64,000 nucleotides of DNA from Actinopolymorpha pittospori (GCF_014873875.1 NZ_JADBEM010000001.1:5084001-5148000), one strand, 5' to 3'; counted from the stretch's first letter, positions 9,968 through 20,001 are shown. A program made the numbers and translations. Notes: generated by a model from the letters alone, not told the origin.

Positions 9968-11331
9968 GTGAGGGTGTTCCTTCCTTTGGCTGCGGCTGCG
10001 TAGCGGGCCAGGTCGATGACCACGCCCTGGTCGGGTGGGCCCTCGCCGCGGCCGGGGTCGGCGGCTTGGTGGCGGGTGCGGAGCTGGTCGGCGGCTGCTC
10101 GGGCGGCGGGTCCGGGTGGGATGCGCTGCTTGCGTCGGTGCGGGGCGGCATCGGTGAACGCGGTCAGGGCAGCGTGGTTGAGGGCGTGGACGTGGCCGTG
10201 GTCGCGGACCATCACCCCGGCGCCGTCGATCGCGAGCCGGTGTTGGGCGATCACGGTGCCGTTGGTGGTGGCGATGTCGAGGTGGTGGGCGCCGAGCCGG
10301 TGGGAGACGGTCACGGTCGCGTGGGCGAGTTCGGGTGGGACCGAGTAGCGGTTACCGCGGTAGGCGACCAGCGCCTGTGCCGAGGCGAGGCGTTGCACGG
10401 TGATCGTGGCGGGGAACGGCCTGGCAGGCACCGGCCTCAGACGCTCACCCTCGGCGTTGGCCAGGGCGGCCACGGAGGCCTTGCCGTCGGCGGTGGCGCG
10501 GATCCGCACATCGGCGCGTAGCTGGCAGAAGTCATCCAGGCTGGCCTGGGCCTGCTCGGGGGTGAGCTCATCGGGCAGGGTGCGCCACCACCGTTGCGCG
10601 GCGGTGTGGTTGGCCTTCTCCACCACGCCCTTGCGGTTCCCGCGCCGCGGCGGGCAGATCGCCACCTGCACGCCGTAGTGCTTGGCCACCGCCGCGAAGG
10701 AGGAGGTGATCCTTCCCGAAGCGGGGTGGCAGACGGTGGCCATCCGATCGAACCGCCACACCCTGCTCAGCCCACCGAGCGCACGAGTCGTGCGGTCCAG
10801 GGCGTCCACCAGATGCGGCTGATCCATCGACGCGGCCAGGACACCGCGCCAGCGGCCAGAGTGCGCCAGCGCCCCGACCAGCAAGAACGCCTTGCCACCC
10901 CAGCCCCACTGCTGCGGCGGGTCGGGCAGTTCTACCCAGTCCCACTGGGTCTCCTCACCGGCCGGGTGCTCGATCACCGCGGCGGGGCGGCCTTTGGCCG
11001 GTGAGCACGGCTCACAGTGCGGCCGCAGCCGCTGGGTGCGCAGCTGTCGGGTGAAGCTCGGATACGAACGGGCGTAACCGAGCTTGGTGACCTCATCGAA
11101 GAGGGTCTGCGCCCACAGATGCGGGTCCTCCACCAGCCGCTCACGGCAGTAACCGATGAACGGCTCGAACGGGTCCGGCCCGGCCGGGCGGCGCTGCCCG
11201 GCGACCCTGTCCCCGTTCAGATAGGCGCGGATGGTCTTACGGTCATGTCCCAGATGCCGGGCGATCGCAGAGATCGTCCAGCCCCGGCGATGCAGCGCAT
11301 GTGCGTCCACATCGTCCTCCCGTGTCAACAT
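9964..11331 (-). CDS. istA: IS21 transposase IstA
   Basis: A 455-residue transposase with an N-terminal helix-turn-helix (GWTISAIARHLGHDRKTIRAY), an rve/DDE domain containing EETQWDWVELP, then VWRFDRMATVCH, then GNRKGVVEKANHT, and a C-terminal Mu-like beta-barrel (YRGNRYSVPPEL). It works with IstB encoded immediately downstream. Complete. Confidence 0.92.
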   Translation of the reverse strand: MLTREDDVDAHALHRRGWTISAIARHLGHDRKTIRAYLNGDRVAGQRRPAGPDPFEPFIGYCRERLVEDPHLWAQTLFDEVTKLGYARSYPSFTRQLRTQRLRPHCEPCSPAKGRPAAVIEHPAGEETQWDWVELPDPPQQWGWGGKAFLLVGALAHSGRWRGVLAASMDQPHLVDALDRTTRALGGLSRVWRFDRMATVCHPASGRITSSFAAVAKHYGVQVAICPPRRGNRKGVVEKANHTAAQRWWRTLPDELTPEQAQASLDDFCQLRADVRIRATADGKASVAALANAEGERLRPVPARPFPATITVQRLASAQALVAYRGNRYSVPPELAHATVTVSHRLGAHHLDIATTNGTVIAQHRLAIDGAGVMVRDHGHVHALNHAALTAFTDAAPHRRKQRIPPGPAARAAADQLRTRHQAADPGRGEGPPDQGVVIDLARYAAAAKGRNTLT

Positions 11332-11498
11332 GGGAAACGAGGGCTCCTTCGAGATGGCGCGTGGTCAGAGACCGCCAGTCTCGAAGGAGCCCGACCGCTT
11401 CAAGCGGAGCCACACGGGTGGGGAATTTCAGTGAGCAGGTCTGGGGAACTTCAAACGAGCCCCGTCAAAGTCTCGTGAGCGTGTCCACATGGTTCAGA

Positions 11499-12352
11499 TC
11501 AGCCATTCCTGGCCGGACTGAGGGTGGCCAGCGTAGGGCCGGCGAGGAGCCGAACAGTCAGACATCGCGCCCCGGCTGGCCGGCCCGGCGTGGCCCAGCA
11601 GTTGAGGCAGTAGCCGAACCCGTCAGTGGGATGGGCTTCCACGATCTGCCGCTTTGTCTGCACGGCGTGGGCGGTGCCGGCACAGGCGAGCATCGCCAGG
11701 CCGTTGGGTATGTCGCCGAACGCCACCACCTCCAGCAGCCCGACCTTGCTCGAGTGGGTCAAGGTGGCGAGGTCACCGGCCACTTCACGGGCCTCGGCGA
11801 GCAGCTGGTCGGGTTCGTAGTCGTCATGCCTGACGAGGAGTTTCAGCGCGGGCTGGACCAGCAGGTCGGAGATCTCCCCGATGAACGTCTCGCCCAATCG
11901 GTCACCGCGATGACGAGGTATGTCTTGCCATGGCCGAACCTGCCGCCGAACTCCACGCCGAAGGACACCCGAGGGATCGACATCCGGATCGCCTCGACGA
12001 CGGCATGGCCGACCTCGGGAGCGAGCGGGAACGCCTCGATGATCTCCTCCTGGTGCGGGTCATAGACCAGCGCACCGTTGGAGCAGACAGCGATGCCTCG
12101 GTGTCCGGTCGCCTGGGCGACAGGGCGCATCCACTGGGGTGGGCGGCAGGTCGCCGCGAACACGACCGTCGCGCCAGCGTCCTCAACCGCGGCGAGGGCG
12201 CTTCGGGTCCGGTCGGAGACCGTCCCGTCGGAGCGGAGGAGCCTTCCGTCCAGGTCACTGACGACGAGTCGAGGAGGCGTGGGGCGGAAGGATCGGTCAC
12301 TGCCCCGTCCTTCCAGAGCACCGATGACCGCCAGCGGGACGTATGCGGGCAT
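11499..12352 (-). pseudogene. Cof-type HAD-superfamily hydrolase, frameshifted and internally deleted
   Basis: The N-terminal part has the HAD motif I region LVVSDLDGRLLRSDG, where family members usually read DLDGTLL, and the Cof-type text AICSNGALVYD-like (here AVCSNGALVYDP). The frame shifts by one base near 11900 and resumes at GETFIGEISDLLVQPALK. After SSKVGLLEV the sequence jumps to VAFGDIPNGLAML. About 30 residues that normally carry the motif III lysine region are absent, so there is an internal deletion as well. Chosen start is ATG 12352 (MPAYVPLAV). Confidence 0.75.
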
Positions 12353-13615
12353 GAGTTGCACCACCGAGCATGATCGCGAAGCGGTGGACTGCGCGGGTGA
12401 CCCCTGGGGCTCGTGCTCGGAGCCTCCTGCGCGTGGCAGCTCAGCCTGGATTCTCGTGCCATCCGTCACATGGGGGCAGCCGATTGACCGTTACGCCAAC
12501 GCGATGTCTCACTCGACCACCTTCCCCGATCAGCCTGACGCCGCACCCCATCATTCCGTTAAGCACCTCGGCTGGCTCCGCCTGCGCTACGAGCGCAGCG
12601 CGGGCATGCGGAACGCACTGTCCGTGCCCGGAGGTTCCGGGGGAGTTGGTGCCGGCCAGACCCGCGCCACCCAGACCAGCGATGACTGAACCGTGCGGCA
12701 GCGGATCGGTCCGGTCGTAGCTTCCAGCGAAGAACAACGATCAGCAGGCGACCTTCGCACGGCTGCGCAGCGACCGGAACCAAGGACCTCGGCTTCGCCT
12801 TCACCGCCGCGTTCGGCGCCCTCGCCCCGGCCATCCGGCCGTGCGCTTTCAGAGGGCGACGGTAGTGAACTGGGAGGCGCGAGCCGGGCCGGCCGCGCGG
12901 AAGACGACCTGATGGGTGCCAGACGCTCTGGCGGATCCGCAACTCCATGCGCTGACACAGGTAGTTGCCGGGGCCATTGGTCCCGTCCTGCCGTGTCTAT
13001 TGGGAGATGAGCGCACAGCGGGCCTGGGCCTAGTCTTAGCGCAACAATGCATTCGAAGCGACGGTGATCACCGTGCCCCCTCCCGATCTCGGGCAACCAT
13101 GTCGGGAGCCGCATGCGCACAGGCAGGCCGGCACTTCGACATCCAAGCCGGTAACCTGCCTCGCGAAGGCGACCTGGTTGCCCTGCCCCAGAACTGGCGC
13201 GGGCTCGTCAAATCCGTCGAGAGACGAAGCCACTGCCAGCGCAGCGAGAGCCGTCGAAGGCCGCCAGATCAGCCGCTGAGCCACTCCGGCCAAAACTGCC
13301 CCACCGGCGGCGTGGCGCTCACCGTGACCCGAGACTCGACTACCAGCCATTACCAACTTTGCGGCGTCCCAGCACGTTCCGTCGAGCTGATGGTATGAGG
13401 GCTGGCATGATCCGGTGAAGGTGTGAGAAGGAGGCATTAGCGTGGGCGAATCACGAAATGCCGCGATGGCGCAGATTGCCAGGGGAAGCCGAACGCCTCG
13501 CCCCGAGGAGTCCGGGTACGCCTGTCACCGTCGTCCTTGCCGGCGTGCTGGCAGCAGGATCGGGACTGACGGTCCGCGGTCCGGATGGGTTCTGCGACGT
13601 TCCCTGGAGGGCAGG
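12353..13615. other. Stretch without a supportable gene
   Basis: Frames are open on both strands because of high GC, but none shows a recognisable family, a convincing ribosome-binding site or a sustained domain-like pattern. A plus-strand segment near 13100-13210 (HFDIQAGNLPREGDLV) reads like protein, and a fragment of a lost toxin or phage gene is possible. I could not identify it. The region probably holds decayed genes between the HAD fragment and the immunity gene. Confidence 0.5.
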
Positions 13616-14038
13616 GTGGCAGATGAGCCAGAGCGCCCGCCGGACAGGTTCGTGTTGGCCTACGGCGACGGCCCGGAGATGGCCGAGGTCTCCAACGTGG
13701 AGGAATTGGATGCGCTGCTGGACCGAATCACTGGAGAAGCCAGAGCCGACCAATGCCCCTGCGGAGTCCATATCCGCACAGAAGCCGAGTGGGATGGTCC
13801 TCGCATGAGTCTGGGTATTGGCCGAGACTTTTCGTACTTGACCTTCATGACCTGGCATGTCGACGGTGACCTCGACCCCGGCAAGCCCACAGAGTGGTGG
13901 TGCGGCAATGACCGCGGCGAGATCCCGGCGCACAGAGGCATCCCAGTCCAGACCGCTCGCGAAGCGGCGCGGGAGTTCGTCCGCACCGGCGACCTGCCCA
14001 CGAATGTCGCCTGGGCTGACAACGAGGCGAGTCCCTAA
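13616..14038 (+). CDS. Imm1-family immunity protein (orphan), 3' end altered by IS
   Basis: A protein of 140 residues beginning at GTG 13616, chosen because GGAGG stands 6 bases upstream and the pattern of the family starts here. The C-terminal text REFVRTGDLPTNVAWAD and the central SLGIGRDFSYLTFMTWHVDG match the Imm1 immunity family, which neutralises deaminase and other toxins of contact-dependent or secreted polymorphic systems. The stop codon lies inside the first bases of the IS1380 repeat at 14034, so the native last residues differ. No cognate toxin is visible nearby. Confidence 0.65.
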   Translation: MADEPERPPDRFVLAYGDGPEMAEVSNVEELDALLDRITGEARADQCPCGVHIRTEAEWDGPRMSLGIGRDFSYLTFMTWHVDGDLDPGKPTEWWCGNDRGEIPAHRGIPVQTAREAAREFVRTGDLPTNVAWADNEASP

Positions 14039-15720
14039 ACCTGGATCCGTGGACCGGGTGGGTTGGTGATCTTGGTTGTGGGTTTGGTGGTGTGGGCTGC
14101 GGCTGGGCAGGTCGGGCTCGCTGGTCTGCCCAGCTTTCCTTTGGTTTCTGGTCGGGCCTTGACGGCGGGTGGGCAGGTTTTAGGCGACGTGTGGCGGGCC
14201 GGTTGCGGGGCGGAACACGTTGTGCCAGAGGGTGTTCCACTGTTTGGCCCAGGGCCAGTGCTCGGGCAGGTGTAGGACGGTGCGGCGCTGTGGGTGGGCG
14301 ATTCTGGCGGGGACGGTGACGATGTGGCGGCGCAGCGTCGCGCCGCGGGCGGTGGTGTGGCGGGGGCTGGTGAGGGTGCCGGCGGCGCGGAGCAGGTTGT
14401 GGGTGATGGCTGCGCAGATGGCCCAGGCGCTGTTGGCGGCGAACCGGCCTGAGGGTAGGTGTGCGAGTGGTCCGTCGATCAGGTCGGCGAACACGGTTTC
14501 GATGATCGCGTGCCGGCGGTGGGTGATGTCAGCCTGCGCGGTGGGTTCGGTGTTGTTGGTGAAGAACGGGTGATGACGCCAGACCGGGAACAGCTCCTGA
14601 TCGCCGGCCTGGTCGTGGGCTCGGTCACGGACCCTGCGCACGATCAGCCGGGCGGTGACCGGGTGTTTGGTGGAGGTGAAGGCGGTGAACTGCGTCTCGG
14701 CGACCTCGGCGTCGGAGATCAACTCACCGGTGTCGGGATCGGTGACCGCGCCGGGGTAGTGCACCGGGGTCCAGGCGTGCTCGGGGATGGAGGCGATCGC
14801 GGCGGTGACTGCGGGGTTCTTGGTGAGCACGACGGAGAACCGCGCCCCTGCTTTCACACACGCGGCGACCACGGCGTGGTTGCCATACGCCGAGTCGCCC
14901 CGCATCAGGATCTGCCCGCTGGCGCCGGCGACACGGGCGGTGGTGATCGCTTCGGCCACCATGCTCGCCGCTCCTTTGCCCGAGGCGGCCCGTCCGGCGC
15001 GGAGCCGGATCCCGGCCACCACCGGCGCGCCCTGGCTGGTGCTGATCGTGGTGGCCAGCGGTGACAGGCCGCGGCGCAGCACCTGCCTGCCGGCGATCTT
15101 GGTGTGCCCGAAGCTCGCGCCCTGCTTGGCATGCCCATAAACCGGGCGTAGGAGTGAGTCGATGTCGATGAACACCTGATCCTCGATACCGGGGAGCAGC
15201 CCGCTGGCCTGAACAAGGTTGACCAGGTGCGCCCGCGCGACCGACGCCAACTGCATGCAGTGGCCGTGGGTGAACTCCCGCAGAAACTGGCCCAGCGTCG
15301 CCGGCGCATACACGCCGTCGAACAGCCGCCGCATCCCACCAGAGCGGATCACATCCAGATCGTCGATACAGTCCGCGCCGGCAGCCATCCCCGCGATGAT
15401 CGAGGTGAGCTTGCCCGCCGGGTTCACCGCTGCCGACCTCACCGTCGTGGTCCGGATCGCGACCCGCTCGTCCACCAGCTCCGACAGGCCCGCCCGCTCG
15501 GCCAACGCCATCACCGGCACCAGGCCCGCACACGACACCAGGTTCTGATCATCGAACACCGGCGTGGCCCGCGACCACCCGTACGGTAGTTTCACTCTCA
15601 GTGCCTTTTGGATCGGGTTGGATCAGGACCTAGACACTCCAGATTCTCCCGATCCAGAAGGCACTTTCCCTGCTACCGCGCCGAGGGCCCACTCACCCGG
15701 TCCACGGATTGAGGCTTAGG
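14034..15720. mobile_element. IS1380-family insertion sequence (copy 2), intact with target duplication
   Basis: A 1,687-bp element whose ends read CCTAAACCTGGATCCGTGG at the left and, inverted, CCTAAGCCTCAATCCGTGG at the right. The target AGTC is duplicated at 14030-14033 and 15721-15724. Clean repeats, an undisturbed transposase and a perfect duplication indicate a recent insertion. It interrupts the 3' end of the Imm1 gene. Confidence 0.92.
14180..15595 (-). CDS. IS1380-family transposase
   Basis: A 471-residue DDE transposase without frameshift. Family text includes FDDQNLVSCAGLVPVM, the first acidic region VFIDIDSLLRPVYGHAKQG, the second at ILMRGDSAYGN, and the late HHAIIE-like segment RRHAIIETVFADL followed by GPLAHLPSGRFAANSAW. 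It is divergent from copy 1 but colinear and shows what copy 1 should look like beyond its frameshift. Confidence 0.92.
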   Translation of the reverse strand: MKLPYGWSRATPVFDDQNLVSCAGLVPVMALAERAGLSELVDERVAIRTTTVRSAAVNPAGKLTSIIAGMAAGADCIDDLDVIRSGGMRRLFDGVYAPATLGQFLREFTHGHCMQLASVARAHLVNLVQASGLLPGIEDQVFIDIDSLLRPVYGHAKQGASFGHTKIAGRQVLRRGLSPLATTISTSQGAPVVAGIRLRAGRAASGKGAASMVAEAITTARVAGASGQILMRGDSAYGNHAVVAACVKAGARFSVVLTKNPAVTAAIASIPEHAWTPVHYPGAVTDPDTGELISDAEVAETQFTAFTSTKHPVTARLIVRRVRDRAHDQAGDQELFPVWRHHPFFTNNTEPTAQADITHRRHAIIETVFADLIDGPLAHLPSGRFAANSAWAICAAITHNLLRAAGTLTSPRHTTARGATLRRHIVTVPARIAHPQRRTVLHLPEHWPWAKQWNTLWHNVFRPATGPPHVA

Positions 15721-15724
15721 AGTC

Positions 15725-16752
15725 GCGCGGTGACCGGCGCCTCGATCTCATACTCTCGTTCGACGAGACCTGCAAGATCGTCTGGATGCAGGAGGGACCG
15801 AACTGTCCGCACCAGCGTCACGTGTCACTTCTCCCGTCAGCGCGATTGTCGTGCACCGTGAAGGACATGCATACTGCCCGCGGCTACGGCCGTGCAACCT
15901 GAGTGGAAAGGGGCAGCCGGACGGCTATGGACTGGCCTGGACATTCCGACGCCGCCTCCGCGGCATCGACAAGATCCTGATCCAGCTTCATGTGGAGCAT
16001 CTCCACAGGCTCGTCCCGGGCTTCGAGTACCGGGGTGTCCGCCGAAGACCGTCTGCGCGTCCGGTCCCGACTTGATGTAGGTGTCCTGCGCCGCGGTGAG
16101 GGTGTCGACAGAACCGTCCGCGTATGTGATCCGCAGGTGGGCTGGCCGCTCCCGCTCTCCCTGCTGTGGACAGTCGCGGTCGAGGGTTCCTGTTCCTCGC
16201 CATGAGCATGAACCTGACTCGCCGGCCGTGACCGCCTCACTGATCACGGCCCCTGTCGTTGAGCCGCTGCAGCGGACGCTCTCTCTGGAACGGCTCACTG
16301 CCGTATCTCACGAGGAACTGCCAGGTGCCCTGGTCAGCGACGAGCGAGGCTGACCTGATCGTCGCCAAGAATCGCTCAGGGCCGTCGGGGACCGTCACGG
16401 CGCGCTGCTGCACCGCTCGACGTTTCGGACATGGCGTAACGACTACCGGCGCGCCAGTGGATACCCCTGCCGGCCGCAGCGCTGAGGCCACAGACAGCTT
16501 GCGCCACCGAGTTTCCACGCCGGCCACAACTTCCGATGGCCTGCCCACCACGCCCATCGGAATCGGCGGCCCGCTGGTCTCCGGCCAAATGGCTGGCGCC
16601 GTCCTCTGACCGTTTGGGGTCGCCGACACCTCACGTTGTTGTCCAGCGACTTCACCGCGGGTCGGACGGCATTTGCCGAACGTTCGACTGCTCGCGTCTT
16701 CAACGCAAACCGCGATCTCTACGTTCCTTCATGCTGCCAAAAAGGCTAAAAG
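15725..16752. other. Degenerate region, no supportable intact gene
   Basis: On the minus strand a segment near 16030-16160 reads LRITYADGSVDTLTAAQDTY, and in another frame near 15930-16040 EPVEMLHMKLDQDLVDAAE. Together they suggest one small gene broken by a frameshift, of unknown family. Another minus-strand stretch near 16240-16400 (LVADQGTWQFLVRYGSEPF) also looks protein-like. None has a clear start, stop and ribosome-binding site together. Confidence 0.4.
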
Positions 16753-17149
16753 GTGACCGACATGGACAGAACCCCCGCGGTCCAGGGTCGTGGCACCGCG
16801 AAGTCCTTCGGCTATGTGGTCGCACGACGTGCCGGGACGGGCGGGCTCACCAACGTCGCCGACGACCGGAAGCTCGCGCCGTGGTGGCACCGCTCGAGGC
16901 CGCGTTCCTGGCCTGATCGGAACCGACACCGCGTCCGCGCAGGTCGAGGATCTCCAAGGCGTAAACGCGAGGGGCACCGCCATCTACCAGGTCGACGTCA
17001 CCGCGGAAGGGCTGTACATCGCCGACGGCGATGGCCCGGAGGAGGTCAACGGCTACTTCCAGGTGCGCACCCCTGACTGGGGGCGGGCCCAACCACTGCG
17101 GCAGTTCGACGGGAACGTCGACCTGCTCGCCAGTTCCCGGAAGGGATGA
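16753..17149 (+). pseudogene. Small hypothetical protein, probably frameshifted
   Basis: Two overlapping frames look like parts of one gene. The first begins near 16753-16762 (MDRTPAVQGRGTAKSFGYVV). The second, to the stop at 17149, contains GTAIYQVDVTAEGLYIADGDGPEEVNGYFQVRT-type text that is regular and hydrophilic with an acidic turn. I do not recognise the family. It ends only 3 bp before the YncE/phosphoesterase start and may have been co-transcribed with it. Confidence 0.4.
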
Positions 17150-17152
17150 TTC

Positions 17153-19948
17153 ATGCACGTCACGCGACAGCGCCGACGCGTCACCGAGGGCCGTCTTGGG
17201 CTCTTCGCTGGACGCGCCGGCCGTCGGATCCGCGTTCTCGCGGCCGGCACGGCTGTTCTCGCCGTCGCCGGCGGGGGCATCGCCTACGCCTCGACCGAGG
17301 CGTTCGGCACCCACCGCGTCGGTGAGTCGACCGGTCAGGGCCTGCTGCTGCCCAGCGACCAAGCCATCGCCCCGGTCGGTGAGCGGCTGCTCGTCAACAA
17401 CGGAAAGCTGCTCTCCTCCACGGTCAGCCCGGACGGCCGCTACCTGGCGGCGCTGACCACCGACCGGTCGATCGCTCTCACCATCGTCGACCTGAAGAAC
17501 TACAAGGTGCTGCAGCAGGCCGGGACCTCCGCGGACGCCGGCCTGCACGTCGACAACAACAACGTCGGGCAGGAGGGGCCGACCTACTCTCCCGACGGCA
17601 AGACTCTGTGGATGGCTCAAATCAACGGCTACGACCGCTTCCCGGTCAACGCCGACGGCACCCTCGGCGCCCCGACGTTCATCACAATCGCGGCGCAGGG
17701 GTCGAAGCACGCCGTGCCCGCCAAGGCGGTCTTCTCACCTGACGGCTCCACCGTGTACGCCGCCGTCAACGGCCAGAACCGTGTGGTGGCGATGGATCCC
17801 GCGACCGGTGCGATCCAGCACAGCTGGACGGTGGGCAACGCGCCGCGGGACACGGTGCTGGTCGGCAAGAAGCTGTACGTGAGCAACGAGGGCGGGCGCC
17901 CGGCGAAGGACGGCGACACCGCGCTCAACTCCTACGGCACCCAGGTGCCCGCCGACCCGGACACCGGCGCCACCACCACCGGCACCGTGAGCGTCATCAA
18001 CGCGGCCGACCCGGCCGCCGCCGTCTCGAGTATCGACGTCGGCGTGCACCCGACCGCGCTGCACGCCAAGGACGGCGCGCTGTTCGTCACTGACACCGGC
18101 AGCGACGACGTCTCCGTCATCGACACCGCCGCCGACAAGGTCGTCCAGACCATCGCGACCCAGCCGTGGCCGAAGGCCACGGTCGGCTACCACCCCAACG
18201 GCGTCACCCTCACCAAGGACGGCCACCTGCTGGTCACCCTCGGCCGGGCGAACGCGGTCGCCGCCTACCGCTACACCACACCGCAGGAGCCGGTCAGCTA
18301 CGTCGGTCTGCTGCCCATGGACTACTACCCGGAGAACGTGACCACCGTCGGCGAGGAGGTGCTCGTCACCAACCTGCGCGGCATCGGCGCGCGCGGGCCC
18401 GAGCGCACCATCGACAAGGGGCCCGGCACCGAACCGGCCACCGGCCACAACACCCACGATGCGACCGGCACGCTGCTGCGGTTCACCCTACCCGACGACA
18501 CCGTCATCGCTGACAACACCGACAAGGTCTTCCACCAAAACGGCTGGGACAACCGCTCCGTCGCGGAGGGCGGCAACGGCAACGTGCGCCCCGTTCCCGT
18601 GCCGAGGCGACTGGGTGACCCGTCGACGATCAAGCACGTCTTCCTGATCGTCAAGGAGAACCGGACCTACGACCAGGTGTTCGGCGACGACCCCCGCGGT
18701 AACGGCGACCCCTCGCTGGCGCAGTTCGGGGAGAACGTGACCCCGAACCAGCACGCACTGGCGCGGCAGTTCGGGCTCTATGACAACACCTACGACGTCG
18801 GCACCAACTCCGCCGAGGGTCACAACTGGCTGATGCAGGCCGACAACCCCGAGTACGTCGAGTCCCAGGCCGGGGAGTACGAGCGCAGCTACGGCTCCAA
18901 CGACGACGCTCTGGGCCACCAACGGTCCGGCTTCCTGTGGACCGGGGCCAAGGCGGCCGGGAAGTCCGCGCGCGTCTTCGGCGAGTACAACTCGTCCATG
19001 ACCGCCCCGGCCGGCACGAAGTGGCAGGACTACTACTGCGACGCCAAGAACATGGAGGCGACCGGTCAGGACACCACGATCAAGACGACCACCTCCTCGC
19101 CGATCCCGTCGCTGAACGACATCACGGTGCATGCCTTCCCGAGGGGGGGAACTTCGGTCTCCGAGCAGTACCGGTACGAGCTCTGGAAGCGTGACTTCGA
19201 GGCGAACGGGCCGGCCAACCTCAACCTGATGGCGCTGCCTGTCAACCACACCGGTGGGAGCGGCACCCCCAACGCGATCGCCCAGGTCGCCGACAACGAC
19301 CTCGCCGTCGGCAAGGTCGTGGACACCATCTCCCACAGCAAGTGGTGGAAGGACACGGCGATCTTCGTCATCGAGGACGACACCCAGAACGGCGTCGACC
19401 ACGTCGACGGCGCCCGCGGCCCGGTGCAGATCATCAGCCCGTGGGCAAAGCACGGCACGGTCGACAGCCACTACTACACCCAGATCACCATGATCCGCAC
19501 CATCGAGCAGATCCTCGGGATCCAGCCGATGAACCAGAAGGACAGCGCCGCCACCCCGATGCGCAGCGCCTTCACCCAAGCGGCCGACAACACGCCGTTC
19601 AACGCCGTGCCCAACCGCGTCCCGCTGACCTACGGGCTCTCCACCCCGCCGGCCTGCGGAGCGGACACCGTGGCCGCGAAGTACGCCCCGCTCGCCCCGG
19701 CCCAAGCCGCGGCACCGGCGGTGCCCGCGGACAACAAGCACGTCGCCGAACTCTGGCAGGCCTGGCAGAAGCAGCAGCACCTGACCGGCCCCAACGCGGT
19801 CCTCGACTCCGCCAACCCCGACCAGATGGACCACTTCACCTGGTACCAGGCACACGGCTGGGCGAAACCCTACCCGGGCGAGCAGAAGGTCCTGACCCCG
19901 GCCGAGGTGCCCGGTCGGTACCTGCCGTCGCCGGACTCCGACGGCTGA
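17153..19948 (+). CDS. Secreted bifunctional YncE-type beta-propeller / phosphoesterase
   Basis: A 931-residue protein. The N-terminus has an Arg-rich start and a hydrophobic segment (about residues 24-46, VLAAGTAVLAVAGGG), indicating export. Residues about 80-420 hold repeated propeller blades such as VSPDGRYLAALTTD and VFSPDGSTVYAAVNG in the YncE/NHL manner. Residues about 480-830 form an alkaline-phosphatase-fold phosphoesterase: IKHVFLIVKENRTYDQVFGD at the metal site, SAEGHNWLMQ, and VIEDDTQNGVDHVDGARGP. The pairing is a known actinobacterial architecture. Substrate unknown. A strong hairpin follows its stop. Confidence 0.85.
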   Translation: MHVTRQRRRVTEGRLGLFAGRAGRRIRVLAAGTAVLAVAGGGIAYASTEAFGTHRVGESTGQGLLLPSDQAIAPVGERLLVNNGKLLSSTVSPDGRYLAALTTDRSIALTIVDLKNYKVLQQAGTSADAGLHVDNNNVGQEGPTYSPDGKTLWMAQINGYDRFPVNADGTLGAPTFITIAAQGSKHAVPAKAVFSPDGSTVYAAVNGQNRVVAMDPATGAIQHSWTVGNAPRDTVLVGKKLYVSNEGGRPAKDGDTALNSYGTQVPADPDTGATTTGTVSVINAADPAAAVSSIDVGVHPTALHAKDGALFVTDTGSDDVSVIDTAADKVVQTIATQPWPKATVGYHPNGVTLTKDGHLLVTLGRANAVAAYRYTTPQEPVSYVGLLPMDYYPENVTTVGEEVLVTNLRGIGARGPERTIDKGPGTEPATGHNTHDATGTLLRFTLPDDTVIADNTDKVFHQNGWDNRSVAEGGNGNVRPVPVPRRLGDPSTIKHVFLIVKENRTYDQVFGDDPRGNGDPSLAQFGENVTPNQHALARQFGLYDNTYDVGTNSAEGHNWLMQADNPEYVESQAGEYERSYGSNDDALGHQRSGFLWTGAKAAGKSARVFGEYNSSMTAPAGTKWQDYYCDAKNMEATGQDTTIKTTTSSPIPSLNDITVHAFPRGGTSVSEQYRYELWKRDFEANGPANLNLMALPVNHTGGSGTPNAIAQVADNDLAVGKVVDTISHSKWWKDTAIFVIEDDTQNGVDHVDGARGPVQIISPWAKHGTVDSHYYTQITMIRTIEQILGIQPMNQKDSAATPMRSAFTQAADNTPFNAVPNRVPLTYGLSTPPACGADTVAAKYAPLAPAQAAAPAVPADNKHVAELWQAWQKQQHLTGPNAVLDSANPDQMDHFTWYQAHGWAKPYPGEQKVLTPAEVPGRYLPSPDSDG

Positions 19949-19965
19949 CCTCCGCACAACACACA

Positions 19966-20001
19966 CACGACGGCCCGCCGGGATCCCGGCGGGCCGTCGT
20001 G
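19966..20001. terminator. 36-bp perfect palindrome, probable bidirectional terminator
   Basis: The sequence is its own inverse over 36 bases, with half-arm CACGACGGCCCGCCGGGA and no formal loop, and starts 17 bp after the phosphoesterase stop. No T-run follows, which is common for actinobacterial terminators. The final GTG of the palindrome coincides with the proposed start of the next small gene. Confidence 0.7.

Larger units (their letters stand above)
9079..11489. mobile_element. IS21-family insertion sequence, left end apparently lost
   Basis: The element encodes istA and istB on the minus strand. The right end reads inward TGTGGACACGCTCACGAG and is followed by inner repeats of the GAAGTTCCCCAG type. 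The left side has matching inner repeats (TTTCCCCAGG and GAAGTTCCTCACC at 9083-9117) but no TGTGGACACG terminus before the ISL3 edge at 9075. The outer left repeat therefore looks deleted, which would block transposition even though both genes are intact. Confidence 0.8.

Noticed and set aside
13100..13220. Cognate toxin for the Imm1 protein
   Set aside because: The protein-like segment is short, has no toxin motif I can name, and lacks an upstream delivery domain.
17735..19966. Large antisense frames across the phosphoesterase gene
   Set aside because: Val/Gly/Arg-rich shadows with no recognisable motif.
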